From a bacterium (GTDB taxonomy: Bacteria; Bacteroidota; Ignavibacteria; Kapaibacteriales; UBA2268), in assembly GCA_024711295.1 (NCBI GenBank), contig JANJTB010000002.1, positions 1 through 64,000 of the forward strand: DNA of 64,000 nucleotides. The letters are read 5' to 3'. Below are positions 17,458-27,532 of the stretch, piece after piece. Within the stretch, counting starts at the first letter, position 1. Every line of letters starts with the position of its first letter. A model generated the notes under the pieces. It searched no databases, was not told the DNA's origin, and was given only the letters and a program-made list of their open reading frames with translations. The translations under genes were made by a program, and so were the position numbers.

Positions 17458-20231
17458 ATTTTTGTATAAAAAACTTCAATCAGATCAAGCGTTATCATTA
17501 TATTCATGATATCAATCTTTTTAGTGAAATCATCTAAATAAGCTCCTAATGCAAACAGTACATGCAATTCACACTTCTTAGCGATTATCAATATTTGGTC
17601 TGTAAATTTCGAAATATTATCAATGATTAATGTTGACTTAGCCAACTTTAAAGTTTGTTTGGATTGATTAAGTAAGTCCATACATTCATTGCTAACTTGA
17701 TATAATGTGTCAGCGGATAATATATTTTTCAATTCGACAAAATCAATATTTACTCTATTAAATTGTTGAATTTTGTTTTCTTCTAACCAAATGTCAAGAA
17801 TTTGTTTATTTGCCTTTGAAAAATCATCCTTTAGATTTATGTAATAGTCAATTAATAGCCTGATTTCTAATGGAATTTGCTCTTTTTCAAAAACAGATAT
17901 GCCAATAATTTTGATATTTTTTTGCTTACAAATATTCTCTAATTTAATTAAATTTTCAATAAACAAACTATTAAAATCAATAATTTCAACAATAGCCAAG
18001 TCAATTTTGAATTCAATTATTTTAAGGTCATTGTCAATAATTCTATCAAAGAATAAAATGTTTGAATTATTTTTTTCCAGATTAGCAAAAAAAGGATTAT
18101 TATTATTGGAAGAATAGATTAGAATATCTTTTCGAACTAAATCATTTTTTTCTTGGCATAGACTATTACCATTTATATAATTACCATCAAACTTATATTC
18201 AACCTTCTCAAAAGTTACAGTAAAATTGCTACCAAATCCTTCTTTACTTACTACACTAATAGAACCATCCATCATTTCAAGTAGTCTTTTTGTAATTGGT
18301 AAACCTAATCCTGTTCCACCGTACTTTCTTGTATTTTGACCTTCAGATTGTACGAAAGGTTCAAATATGGAGATTATTTGGGATGATGAAATTCCTATTC
18401 CTGTATCGGTAACTTCTACTGTTAAAATGCCAAAACCAGTTTCTGATGGAGAAAAATTAACATTTATTGCTACTTTGCCCTGTTCTGTGAATTTAACAGC
18501 ATTACCCACTAAATTAAACAGTATCTGCCTTAATCTTATTTCATCAATTAATAATATATCGGGAACGCTGTCATCTACATTAATTTCAAGAGAAATATTT
18601 TTTTGCGTTACGATGATCTCGAATATTTTGTAAACTTCTTCACATAAATCAATAATATTTATTTTTGATTTATTAATTATAATCTTGCCTGCTTCAATTT
18701 TAGAAAGATCCAAAATATCATTTATCAACATTAGTAAATTATTGGCTGCGACTGAAATACCATCCAAGTAGTAATCTTTTTTTTCATTACTATAAATATT
18801 GGATTTCAATAAATCTGTAAATCCCAAAATAGCATTCAAGGGTGTACGTATTTCATGACTCATATTAGCCAAAAATTCGCTTTTGGCTTTATTTGCATTT
18901 TCAGCAATTTCCATAGCCTTTCTAAGTCGTGTTTCAGTGTTTTTCATTTCGGTGATATCAATAACAAATGTTACTTTTCTTGGATCTCCATCTGAACCAA
19001 TAATTCTGGCTGCATCTGCAATAATGTTCAATTTAGCACCATTTTTGTCAAATACTTCCCATTCACCTCTTACTTCTACATGTTCACCTTCATCAATAAA
19101 TCGGTCATGCAGATTTTTGAAAAATTCTTTAATTTCGTCTGCAACAACTATAGTAAAGTGTTGGTTAATTAATTCTTCTCTAGTAAATTTATATATTTCA
19201 CAATACGCAGGATTGACATACTCATAAAAGCCATTTTTATCAGTAATGCACATACCAATTGGGGTTTTTTCGATTATGCTTCTAAATCTGATTTCACTTT
19301 GAATCAGATCTTGTCTTATAAGTCTTTCATCAGTTATATCTTCGAGGGTAATGATATACCCAACCGTATTTTTATTAACATCATATATTGGATCAGACCT
19401 AAAGTTTACAAACCTATTGCTTCCAGATTGATTTTCAATGCAAATTTCAGTATTTTTTCCATTGTTCAGCAATTTATAGAAAGAATGACCTGAATTATCG
19501 CATACTTTAATCAAATCATCAATTCTTTTCTCAATTGCATTCAGATTAGAAATACCTGTTAATTCAGAAGCTTTCGGATTCCAAAGATTTACTTTTAGTG
19601 ATTCATCAACACCTATTAATGCGATCGGTATGTGATTATATACTAATTCAAGATTTTTCTTTTGAGAAATAATTTGGTTTTCGTATTCAACAGATGTACT
19701 AATATCTGTAATAGAAATCCTGATACTCTCACCCGACAATTCTTTATCGCTGATAAGTCCTTCAATCATGTAATATTTGGGTATTTCAAAACCTTTTAGC
19801 TGAATCTTAGCGCTGGACTTATTTTTAGAATCCTTTAATTCTTGAATAAACAAGTAGAAATCATCCTGTGATGAACTTTCAATCAACTTTGTTATGTTGG
19901 TGCCAACTAGTTGACTTTTATTTTTGTTAAAGATAAGACAACCATTCTGGTTTATTCCTCTTATTTTAAGATTTTCATCTATAGATAAATATCCTACTGG
20001 AGCAAAATCATATAATTCTAAATACTCGTTTCTGGAAATTTCTAATTCATTGCGAGCTTTGAGCAACTCATTATGCTGCAGTTCCAACTCTATTTGATAT
20101 ACTTCAACTTCGTGTAATAGATCTTTCAATTCACTACCTAAAGGCAGGGTATTAAGTTGCTCTCTGCCATCGAGCAGACTTTCTGCTTTTCTACGGATTT
20201 CTTCAAATATTTTTCGTTTATCACTTAACAT
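17436..20231 (-). CDS. Multi-PAS histidine kinase with degenerate receiver domain
   Basis: 931 aa, no transmembrane segment. An N-terminal coiled coil (LHEVEVYQIELELQHNEL) precedes three PAS domains (about 70-180, 190-305 and 310-430). Then come the dimerisation domain with the phospho-histidine H459 in NMSHEIRTPLN and the ATPase domain (NLVGNAVKFTEQG, DTGIGIS, GGTGLGLPITKRL). Residues 702-815 look like a receiver domain, but the usual acidic pair after the first strand is missing (ILIYSSNNNN) and the phospho-acceptor position reads IDLAIVEI, an Glu (E749) where Asp is expected. The helical tail resembles C-terminal tails of other hybrid kinases. It is cytosolic, with unknown signal. Confidence 0.88.
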   Translation of the reverse strand: MLSDKRKIFEEIRRKAESLLDGREQLNTLPLGSELKDLLHEVEVYQIELELQHNELLKARNELEISRNEYLELYDFAPVGYLSIDENLKIRGINQNGCLIFNKNKSQLVGTNITKLIESSSQDDFYLFIQELKDSKNKSSAKIQLKGFEIPKYYMIEGLISDKELSGESIRISITDISTSVEYENQIISQKKNLELVYNHIPIALIGVDESLKVNLWNPKASELTGISNLNAIEKRIDDLIKVCDNSGHSFYKLLNNGKNTEICIENQSGSNRFVNFRSDPIYDVNKNTVGYIITLEDITDERLIRQDLIQSEIRFRSIIEKTPIGMCITDKNGFYEYVNPAYCEIYKFTREELINQHFTIVVADEIKEFFKNLHDRFIDEGEHVEVRGEWEVFDKNGAKLNIIADAARIIGSDGDPRKVTFVIDITEMKNTETRLRKAMEIAENANKAKSEFLANMSHEIRTPLNAILGFTDLLKSNIYSNEKKDYYLDGISVAANNLLMLINDILDLSKIEAGKIIINKSKINIIDLCEEVYKIFEIIVTQKNISLEINVDDSVPDILLIDEIRLRQILFNLVGNAVKFTEQGKVAINVNFSPSETGFGILTVEVTDTGIGISSSQIISIFEPFVQSEGQNTRKYGGTGLGLPITKRLLEMMDGSISVVSKEGFGSNFTVTFEKVEYKFDGNYINGNSLCQEKNDLVRKDILIYSSNNNNPFFANLEKNNSNILFFDRIIDNDLKIIEFKIDLAIVEIIDFNSLFIENLIKLENICKQKNIKIIGISVFEKEQIPLEIRLLIDYYINLKDDFSKANKQILDIWLEENKIQQFNRVNIDFVELKNILSADTLYQVSNECMDLLNQSKQTLKLAKSTLIIDNISKFTDQILIIAKKCELHVLFALGAYLDDFTKKIDIMNIMITLDLIEVFYTKIQLNNDK

Positions 20232-20243
20232 AGCTTCAAATCG

Positions 20244-20930
20244 TTACCGTTTTATTAGAATAGGAGTAACAGGACATTCAATCATAAATTCGACATAAAG
20301 TGGTATTCCTGAAAAAAAATAAATTCCCTCAGGAACGTGATTAAGTGTTAACAATTCAAAGATAACCGCTTTACGAAAAATTATTTCGTGAATTGGTCTT
20401 TCTAGTTTGCCAGGTTGATAGTCCGTTGATTTCCAGGTTGTTCCAAATAAATTAATATCACAAACATTCACTAAATATTCAGCTGCTTCTTCATTCAAAA
20501 CAACTATAAATTCTTCAGAATGATAACCATCAGAATTTTCAGGATAATTCTCCACAGTTATTAAAATTTTTCGAGGAATTACCTCAAAAGCTGAAAGTTT
20601 ATCCTTTAGTTCCCCAAGTGTAATTATTTTAATGCAGTTATAATTATTTATTTCAGATAATTCGTTTTTAAATTTTAATACTAAACAATCACCAAAAAAA
20701 ATATCAGGTTTATTTTCGAACAACACATCAATTGTATTTCCTGAATTATTGATGTGCTTACTTGATTCGCAGTGTGTTATGGAGTGTGGACTAAAAGTAT
20801 GTCTGTCATAATTTACAGGCGGTAATTTACTATCTTTAATCTCATAAATACTTTCTCTTACATAGGGCTTACCTTCACTCCACATAGGATTTGCCGAATT
20901 TCTTACTTTATTTCCGATAATATATACCAT
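20244..20930 (-). CDS. Divergent cyclase/kynurenine-formamidase-like protein
   Basis: 228 aa. Residues 48-58 read HSITHCESSKH, which aligns with the HxGTHxDxPxH metal-binding motif of the cyclase family (PF04199), keeping the three histidines and Thr but with Glu for Asp, Ile for Gly and Ser for Pro. The C-terminus (FELLTLNHVPEGIYFFSGIPLYVEF) also follows that family, where the equivalent reads as an L-x-x-L-P-x-G-x-hydrophobic stretch. Typical members hydrolyse N-formylkynurenine or related cyclic amides with Mn/Zn. The altered motif makes activity uncertain. It is sandwiched between two histidine kinases with gaps of 5 and 12 nt, so co-transcription is likely. Confidence 0.6.
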   Translation of the reverse strand: MVYIIGNKVRNSANPMWSEGKPYVRESIYEIKDSKLPPVNYDRHTFSPHSITHCESSKHINNSGNTIDVLFENKPDIFFGDCLVLKFKNELSEINNYNCIKIITLGELKDKLSAFEVIPRKILITVENYPENSDGYHSEEFIVVLNEEAAEYLVNVCDINLFGTTWKSTDYQPGKLERPIHEIIFRKAVIFELLTLNHVPEGIYFFSGIPLYVEFMIECPVTPILIKR

Positions 20931-20935
20931 AGTTT

Positions 20936-22219
20936 TCAGCTGATTTGTGCTTCTTCATGTTTTAGTGGTATTTCGATAGCAAATGTAGTACCTTTTCCAA
21001 TGTTAGTCTCCTTAACATATATTTTGCCATCATGGTACTCTTCAATAATCCTTTTGCAAAGACTAAGACCTAAACCCCAACCTCGTTTTTTGGTTGTAAA
21101 ACCGGGATTAAAAATTTGTCTTTTTAACTTTTGGGTCATACCTTTGCCGGTATCTTTCACAAAAATAAAAATTTTCTTTTTGGGGTGAACTCTCATGAAA
21201 ATATAAATCTGACCCGTTTTTTCTTCTATAGCTTCGGCACCATTCTTTAGTAAATTTTCAATTACCCATGCGAACAAATCAACATTCACCTCAGCAAACA
21301 TTCTATCGTCAAGAGACCTGACAATTTCAATCTTCTTCCCTAAATGTGGTAGTCTTTTGTCGAAGTAATTACAGACGTTATCAATCAGTTTTGAGATGTT
21401 TACCAATTCTTTTTCAGGAGTCGAGCCGATTTTCGAAAACCTTGTAGCGATAGTGTTAAGTCTCTGAATATCCTTTTCCATTTCCGAAGCAGTTTCCTGT
21501 ACAGCATTTGGGTCATCAGCACTAAATTTAATTATTTCCAACCATGCAAGCAAGCTTGATAGCGGAGTACCTAATTGGTGCGCTGCTTCTTTTGACATAC
21601 CTACCCATACCTTTGATTGCTCGTTGTCGCGTGAAGAACTGAATGAAATATATCCTATTACAACAAAAATTCCAATTACAACTAGAGCAATAAAAGGAAA
21701 AAACCTCAACTTGTTCACTAACTCGGAATGTGTATAGTAAACCTTACTTATTACCTTACCATCTTTATCTACCATCAAGATCGGTTGGTAAGTTTCACTC
21801 ATTTGTAAAATCATATCTTTTACAATTTTTCTTTGCTCGTTAACATTTAGTTCAGGATCTAGATGCAGATTTATTGACCAATCATCAAAGGGTTCATAGG
21901 GCTCACCATTCTCGTGAGTAATTATAATTGGGAACTTAATCATATTCTGTTGAATTTCTTCCCAAAAAAACAAATAAATATCTGTATCAGTTGCACTTCC
22001 TGGCTTTTCGACAGCATCCAAAAAGTCTTCGGTAAGTTTAGCAAATAATTCAACTGTTCGCTTTTCTCTAAGAATTAACTCATCAACTAATGACTGAGTG
22101 AATAGTATAACAGTAATGATAATAATAAAGGCAAGCAAAGCAAATATCATCTTTACCTGCCATTTAGCAAGTGAACTTATTAATATATTTATCGTTCTTT
22201 TATCCGAAAAGAATCGCAT
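20936..22219 (-). CDS. Membrane sensor histidine kinase
   Basis: 427 aa. Two transmembrane helices (about 22-46 and 173-193) flank a ~125-residue periplasmic sensor. The phospho-acceptor box is EAAHQLGTPLSSLLAWLE, a form frequent in Bacteroidota kinases, followed by the ATPase motifs NLLKNGAEAIEE, KDTGKGM and RGWGLGLSLCKRIIEEYH. No response regulator is next to it. The start lies 3 nt after the hisS stop, so it is likely expressed with hisS. Confidence 0.9.
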   Translation of the reverse strand: MRFFSDKRTINILISSLAKWQVKMIFALLAFIIIITVILFTQSLVDELILREKRTVELFAKLTEDFLDAVEKPGSATDTDIYLFFWEEIQQNMIKFPIIITHENGEPYEPFDDWSINLHLDPELNVNEQRKIVKDMILQMSETYQPILMVDKDGKVISKVYYTHSELVNKLRFFPFIALVVIGIFVVIGYISFSSSRDNEQSKVWVGMSKEAAHQLGTPLSSLLAWLEIIKFSADDPNAVQETASEMEKDIQRLNTIATRFSKIGSTPEKELVNISKLIDNVCNYFDKRLPHLGKKIEIVRSLDDRMFAEVNVDLFAWVIENLLKNGAEAIEEKTGQIYIFMRVHPKKKIFIFVKDTGKGMTQKLKRQIFNPGFTTKKRGWGLGLSLCKRIIEEYHDGKIYVKETNIGKGTTFAIEIPLKHEEAQIS

Positions 22220-22222
22220 ATA

Positions 22223-23473
22223 TTATTTAAATGTAATGGTATTGAGCAAATCTATAGCAATTTCTGCCTGTTCACTTGTTTGCATATTTTTTACTATTAC
22301 AGAATTTCTTGAATACTCATCATCACCCACAATTATGCAGAATTTTGAAGAGAATTTGTCTGCTTCTCTCATTTGTGACTTGAATGAACGCCTATTAAGG
22401 TCACTAACAACTTTATAATTTTTTTCTCTTAATTTCTCGGTTATTTGGAGCGAAACACCAAACAATTTTTCATCATTGCAAACAACGTAAATATCTGTTT
22501 TGTCACTCAAATCAACATTATCTTCGATAGAATCCAAAATTAATATTAACCTTTCAATACCCATGGCAAATCCAACAGCTGGAGTAGGTTTCCCTCCCAT
22601 CTGTTCAATCAACTTATCGTATCTTCCACCGCCACCAAATGCATCTTGAGCACCCAAGGAGTTGCTTTTGAACTCAAAAACTGTATGGCAATAATAGTCA
22701 AGACCTCTTACTAAATTAGGCTCAATTTTATAATCAAGCTTTGCGGTATCCAGCAATTTAATAACACTTTCAAAGTGTTTTTTTGACTCCTCATCCAAAG
22801 AATCAAGAATATTTGGTGCATTTTCAATTACTTTTCTATCGTTTGAATCTTTTGAATCAAGGACCCTCAAAGGATTCGTCAGTAATCTGTTCTGGCTCTC
22901 AACTGATAGTTTTTCCCGGTGCGAGTTCAGATATTGCGTAAGTTCTTTACGAAAGGTAGCTCTTGAGGCATCATTGCCCAAAGAATTAATCTCTAATGTG
23001 TATTGATTGATTCCTAGTCTGTTTATTAGCTTATTCGCCATAAGTATAATCTCTACATCAGCTTCAGGATTAGGTGAAGAAATGCACTCCGCACCAAATT
23101 GGTGGAACTGCCTCAATCTACCCTTTTGTGGTCTTTCGTATCTAAAGTAGGGTCCAATATAATAAAGCCTCAAATTTGAAATATCATGAGTCAGATTATT
23201 TTGAACAACACTTCTAATCAAAGCAGCTGTTTGCTCTGGTCTCAAAGTAACAGACTCACCACCTTTGTCCGTGAAAGTGTACATTTCTTTATTGACAATA
23301 TCTGTGTTTTCTCCAATTGACCTCGAAAATACCTCAGTTTTTTCAAAAATTGGTGTTCTCAGCTCTTTGTAACCATAAGTTTTAGTTACTTCCCTAATTT
23401 TCTCTTCAATAAAATGCCATTTAGAAATTTCCGAAGGTAATGTATCTTTTGTACCTCTTACAGACTGTATCAT
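22223..23473 (-). CDS. hisS: Histidine-tRNA ligase
   Basis: 416 aa, standard bacterial HisRS length. Class II motifs are visible: motif 2 as FRYERPQKGRLRQFHQFGAE (about 112-131), the histidine-specific RGLDYYCHTVFEF (about 259-271) and motif 3 PAVGFAMGIERL. The C-terminal anticodon-binding domain (DIYVVCNDEK...AEIAIDLLN) is present. It charges tRNA-His with histidine. An AGGGGA stretch precedes the ATG. It lies 28 nt downstream of the large VWA/WD40 gene and 3 nt upstream of a histidine kinase. Confidence 0.97.
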   Translation of the reverse strand: MIQSVRGTKDTLPSEISKWHFIEEKIREVTKTYGYKELRTPIFEKTEVFSRSIGENTDIVNKEMYTFTDKGGESVTLRPEQTAALIRSVVQNNLTHDISNLRLYYIGPYFRYERPQKGRLRQFHQFGAECISSPNPEADVEIILMANKLINRLGINQYTLEINSLGNDASRATFRKELTQYLNSHREKLSVESQNRLLTNPLRVLDSKDSNDRKVIENAPNILDSLDEESKKHFESVIKLLDTAKLDYKIEPNLVRGLDYYCHTVFEFKSNSLGAQDAFGGGGRYDKLIEQMGGKPTPAVGFAMGIERLILILDSIEDNVDLSDKTDIYVVCNDEKLFGVSLQITEKLREKNYKVVSDLNRRSFKSQMREADKFSSKFCIIVGDDEYSRNSVIVKNMQTSEQAEIAIDLLNTITFK

Positions 23474-23501
23474 TTATTCCCCTAAATCTATACTTTTATT
23501 T

Positions 23502-26500
23502 TTAACGATTAATTATAAACTCTTTTTTCACAATATCAGAATGTGTTTTTAACAAATAAAAATATTTGCCGTTTGGTAAATCAGACACATCGAATTCAAC
23601 TGAATGTTGACCACGAACAAGATATTCATTGACTATTAATTTTCTCTCTATACCAAGAACATCAAAAATTGAAATTTTGGTTATTCCATTCTCGATTAAA
23701 TTGAAATCCAATTTAGCAGAAAAGGAAGCTGGGTTTGGAACTAATGGCGACAAGTTTAGCCCATCACCAGGCATAAATAAACGCAGCTTGCCATCTGTCA
23801 AACAAACACCTTTGAGCTTAAAATACGCAGAATTTTCTGTGATATTTATTTTGCCGCTTCCTCTTGGTACAGAATATTCCAAAATCAATGGTGATATTGT
23901 ATCATTACCCCATAATGCTTTAAATTCAAGTGTGTGCAGTATTGAATCACCAGAAAAAGTATTTGGCAAATCAATTCCTAAAATCCTCTCACCACCAATA
24001 ATCTCAGATGTTGTGAAACCATTTAAAGGTTCGAGCAATGTCTTATTAAACCTTAAACTTGTTGAAAATCCTTGTAAAAAGTCTGATAGCCCCAATTGCC
24101 CGACACTACCAACGTAAATTGGTACTTTCACAATATCCCCGGGGAACGCTTCTACATCTTTAATATAAATTCTTAATGAGTCTGCACTTCCCTCAATTCC
24201 CTCTCCGAATAAATTTACCCACCGCGGCGAACCTTTACCTTTATAATTGATTTCATATTGTGCATTTTTTCTTGAAATTGACTGTGGTGTAAGCCTGAAA
24301 GTTACAGGAATTGATTCTCCGGCTGCAAGTTGTTTGCCAATACTTTGTTGATATGTGAACTCGCTTCTGTACGAACCTACCATTTTGATACTGTCTAATG
24401 AAATCACATCACCTGAAATATTTGTCATCACCATAGAAATTGTAGTGTCTTTAAAGTCTCCTACTCTAACTTTACCAAAATCATATAATTTATAATCAAG
24501 TCTGAGAGAAGTACTGTCACAAATTCCATTGATAGTTGTTTTTACTACAACACCTGCGGGTAATTCAAACTCCATTTCAGCTGTCCGAAAGCCGACTTCT
24601 TTTGGTTTAAACCTAATCTCAAATGGTAAACGCCCATTCCTCTCAATTAATACTGGTAAATTCAAATCTGTAAGAAGTTCAAAATCACCGGCATTCAACC
24701 CAGAAAATTTAAAATTAATAATATTATATGCAAAGTCAGACTCGTTAATGAAAACAGAAGGTATGATTGTGTCTTTAATCTCATCAATAAAAACTGTACC
24801 CATATCGATAAGTGGCCCTGATCCTTTTGCATAAGCAATTGAAAATACGGAATCTGACACATCCTGCTGCAGTTCTTTCTGGTTTAGATTCCATATCTTT
24901 GCTGTAGAATCCCAACTTGCAGTAAGTAGTCGGGTACCAAATCTATCGAAAACAGCTGTTGTAACAGAGTTTTTATGTTCTCTAAAAATATTATCTGTTA
25001 TAAAGTCATTAATTCTTGCAGGTGTACCGTCAGAAGCATCCCATAATCTAGCTGTTTCGTCTGTGCTGGTTGTAAGAAGTACTTCTTTTGCCAAATCAGG
25101 ATGGTAGAAGAATGAAGAATAATTTATCGAGTTATTTTCTGAAGTATCAGAATTATGAGAAATAGAATACAAAGTATCTCTTAAATCAAACGAAGACTTT
25201 GAATTGTCAGAAGCATTCCAAACGTATAATTTCTTAGGATTACCTGAGCTGGTAGTGGCAGAAATTTTTGTAGCATCACTGTTGTAAGTTACGTGTGAGC
25301 AAAGAATACTTTCAGTAGCAAATACTTTTTCTGGGTTAGAGCCGGGTGTATAATCTTTCCATTTCCAAACTTTAGCTTTACCATCTCCATTTGCAGTTAT
25401 AAAGTAATCTTCATCAACTGGATTAAATTCTGTGTACCAAGATGGCCCAAATTCATTCGATTTAACTCTTTTCACTTCGTTAAAATCTCTGTCAAAAACA
25501 GTGGAATAACCAGCGAAATCAGATGTTACTAAGTATTGACCAGATTTACTAAAATTCACTGATTCCACTTTGGAGATAAATAATCCTAAATCTTTAACAA
25601 GTGAACCATTATTGACATCCCATACCTTTACGGTTGAATCATAAGATGAAGTTACTAAATATTTATCCAAAGGGTCAAAAACAGCCCAATGTATTGGTTT
25701 ATTATGACCTCTTATTGTGAATTTTTTGACACCTGTATTTGCTACCCAAACAACCGCTGTAGTATCTGCACTTGCAGTAAGTACTAAATCCCCGGCATTA
25801 TTAAAAAAAGCTGTATTTACATCAGCATTATGTAATAAGTCCATCGTAAATCCAACATTGTTTGGCCATAACTGAATTATCTTAACCAAACATGAATCAC
25901 TGGGTGTATCAGGTACAATCCAATCACGTTGAAGTCCGGTAACGTTAGTAGCTAGAGGTTTCCATGTTAAGCCATTATCTGTTGAATATTCCAGTTGAAT
26001 TACGTCCTTTGGTAATAGTCCAAGCCATTTCACAAAAGACACATCACCGATTATCAAATGCTCCCCACCATTAGGATGTAAGATCTTTACCGTTTTCTCT
26101 GTGGGTTTTGTATTCGGGAATCCTCCCGTAATATAAACAGGCATTGTACCACATGCATCTGAAATTATGTCAAGCTGAGAAAATACAATTGCTTGTTGAG
26201 TTGGCGTATATTCAACCGTAACTTCAATAAAATTATCTTTCGCTAATAGGAAATTGTTTACATTTCCTTTGATAATCTTAAACGGTTCATTAATTTTCAT
26301 TTCTTTTATGAAAATATCTCTATTTTGAGCAGTTACCACTAGACTAAGCTGTTTTTTTGTACCTACATCAACCGAGCTAAACCCTAAAAATTGCGGATCG
26401 CTGGTTAGATATGATTTTGCAAAACTGTTAAAGACAAAATTAAAACCATCATTCAGAGTTTTTGAAGGAACAAGTATTTCTACAAAATGTGAATCAACAC

Positions 26501-27314
26501 AGGTATAATCCATTTCCCAACTAAGCTCGCATGGTATATAGCCCTTAGACATAGCCAAAACTGAATAAACCACAGAATTAATTTGTGATGTGTTATTTAT
26601 TTCAAAATTCCATCCACCTGAACTTTGTACTATGCTCTCCAGTGTTTGAGGAATACCTTTTCTCAGTGAAATAACATATACTTTCGCACCAGATTCAGCA
26701 ATCTTCTGTGAGAGTGCATTTTCATCGTATTTACCCCCACCATCAGTAATTAAAATTATAGATTTGTTATGTACAGCTCTAGAGTTAATTTTAAATGCGC
26801 CTGCAGGCTCGGATAAAAAAGCAGCATCGAACAAAGATCCCTTAGCTGCCTTATAAGAATTTATCTCCTGAATTATTTTATGGTATGAAAAAGTAAAATC
26901 TCTATTCAAAAAACTTCTATAATCGAAAGATGAAAGTGAAATTTCAGTTTTAAGTGAATCAGAAACTGCTAAAATTCTACTAGCAATCTGTTTGCCTAAA
27001 TCGAAATTTGTTGGATTATGAAAACTGTTATCCAGACCTAAGTCAAAAACAATTGTAATAGAATTGCTGTCATGAATATCAGAGGAAATGCAGTTAAAAG
27101 AATGAATTTTGCTTTGAACTAATCCATTATCTCTAACAGCAATATTACCTGTATTCAAATTGAGAACAGGAATACCATTATTATCAAATACAAAGAGTTT
27201 ATTTTTAATTATTGGGTAATTTGAATAATCATAACTCAAAATTTTGATTGCATCCTGAGCTTGCAAGATGTTTACAAAAATCAATAAGAAAATGGATACA
27301 ATATACTTATACAT
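23502..27314 (-). CDS. Giant secreted VWA-WD40-cohesin-like protein with T9SS sorting domain
   Basis: 1270 aa. Signal peptide (residues 1-20) precedes a von Willebrand A-like domain (about 65-255) whose metal site is degenerate: VFDLGLDNS instead of DxSxS, although ILITDGGG is kept. Then follow an ASH/choice-of-anchor-D domain (about 300-395), a carbohydrate-adhesion-like segment (HPNGGEHL..GLTWKPL), a WD40 propeller (about 495-840, repeats such as HNKPIHWAVFDPLDKYLVTSSYDSTVKVWD), two more ASH domains, a cohesin-like domain (about 1058-1180) and a type IX sorting domain with VPNPASFSAKLDFNL. It is probably surface displayed. Domain limits are by eye. Confidence 0.85.
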   Translation of the reverse strand: MYKYIVSIFLLIFVNILQAQDAIKILSYDYSNYPIIKNKLFVFDNNGIPVLNLNTGNIAVRDNGLVQSKIHSFNCISSDIHDSNSITIVFDLGLDNSFHNPTNFDLGKQIASRILAVSDSLKTEISLSSFDYRSFLNRDFTFSYHKIIQEINSYKAAKGSLFDAAFLSEPAGAFKINSRAVHNKSIILITDGGGKYDENALSQKIAESGAKVYVISLRKGIPQTLESIVQSSGGWNFEINNTSQINSVVYSVLAMSKGYIPCELSWEMDYTCVDSHFVEILVPSKTLNDGFNFVFNSFAKSYLTSDPQFLGFSSVDVGTKKQLSLVVTAQNRDIFIKEMKINEPFKIIKGNVNNFLLAKDNFIEVTVEYTPTQQAIVFSQLDIISDACGTMPVYITGGFPNTKPTEKTVKILHPNGGEHLIIGDVSFVKWLGLLPKDVIQLEYSTDNGLTWKPLATNVTGLQRDWIVPDTPSDSCLVKIIQLWPNNVGFTMDLLHNADVNTAFFNNAGDLVLTASADTTAVVWVANTGVKKFTIRGHNKPIHWAVFDPLDKYLVTSSYDSTVKVWDVNNGSLVKDLGLFISKVESVNFSKSGQYLVTSDFAGYSTVFDRDFNEVKRVKSNEFGPSWYTEFNPVDEDYFITANGDGKAKVWKWKDYTPGSNPEKVFATESILCSHVTYNSDATKISATTSSGNPKKLYVWNASDNSKSSFDLRDTLYSISHNSDTSENNSINYSSFFYHPDLAKEVLLTTSTDETARLWDASDGTPARINDFITDNIFREHKNSVTTAVFDRFGTRLLTASWDSTAKIWNLNQKELQQDVSDSVFSIAYAKGSGPLIDMGTVFIDEIKDTIIPSVFINESDFAYNIINFKFSGLNAGDFELLTDLNLPVLIERNGRLPFEIRFKPKEVGFRTAEMEFELPAGVVVKTTINGICDSTSLRLDYKLYDFGKVRVGDFKDTTISMVMTNISGDVISLDSIKMVGSYRSEFTYQQSIGKQLAAGESIPVTFRLTPQSISRKNAQYEINYKGKGSPRWVNLFGEGIEGSADSLRIYIKDVEAFPGDIVKVPIYVGSVGQLGLSDFLQGFSTSLRFNKTLLEPLNGFTTSEIIGGERILGIDLPNTFSGDSILHTLEFKALWGNDTISPLILEYSVPRGSGKINITENSAYFKLKGVCLTDGKLRLFMPGDGLNLSPLVPNPASFSAKLDFNLIENGITKISIFDVLGIERKLIVNEYLVRGQHSVEFDVSDLPNGKYFYLLKTHSDIVKKEFIINR

Positions 27315-27346
27315 ATTGCTTTTTTATTTCTGAATTAAACAATTTA

Positions 27347-27378
27347 CAAATGTATGAATTTTTTGGTGGATATACAAT
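27347..27378 (-). promoter_or_regulatory. Promoter of the VWA-WD40 giant
   Basis: On the minus strand ATTG (27378-27375), 20 nt, then TACATTTG (27354-27347). The -7 box matches TAnnTTTG, the -33 box differs by one base. The -7 box ends 32 nt before the ATG. Confidence 0.45.
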
Positions 27379-27532
27379 TATTGCATTAAAAACTAACAAC
27401 TTTATAAGCAAATAATATCGTCAATCTAAGTATAGGTATTTTCTTGCAGATTATTAATAATTTTGAATTACATTATTAGTAATTTTATACGTCTAAAATA
27501 TATTTATAGCAAGACAATCACATTAAAATAGT

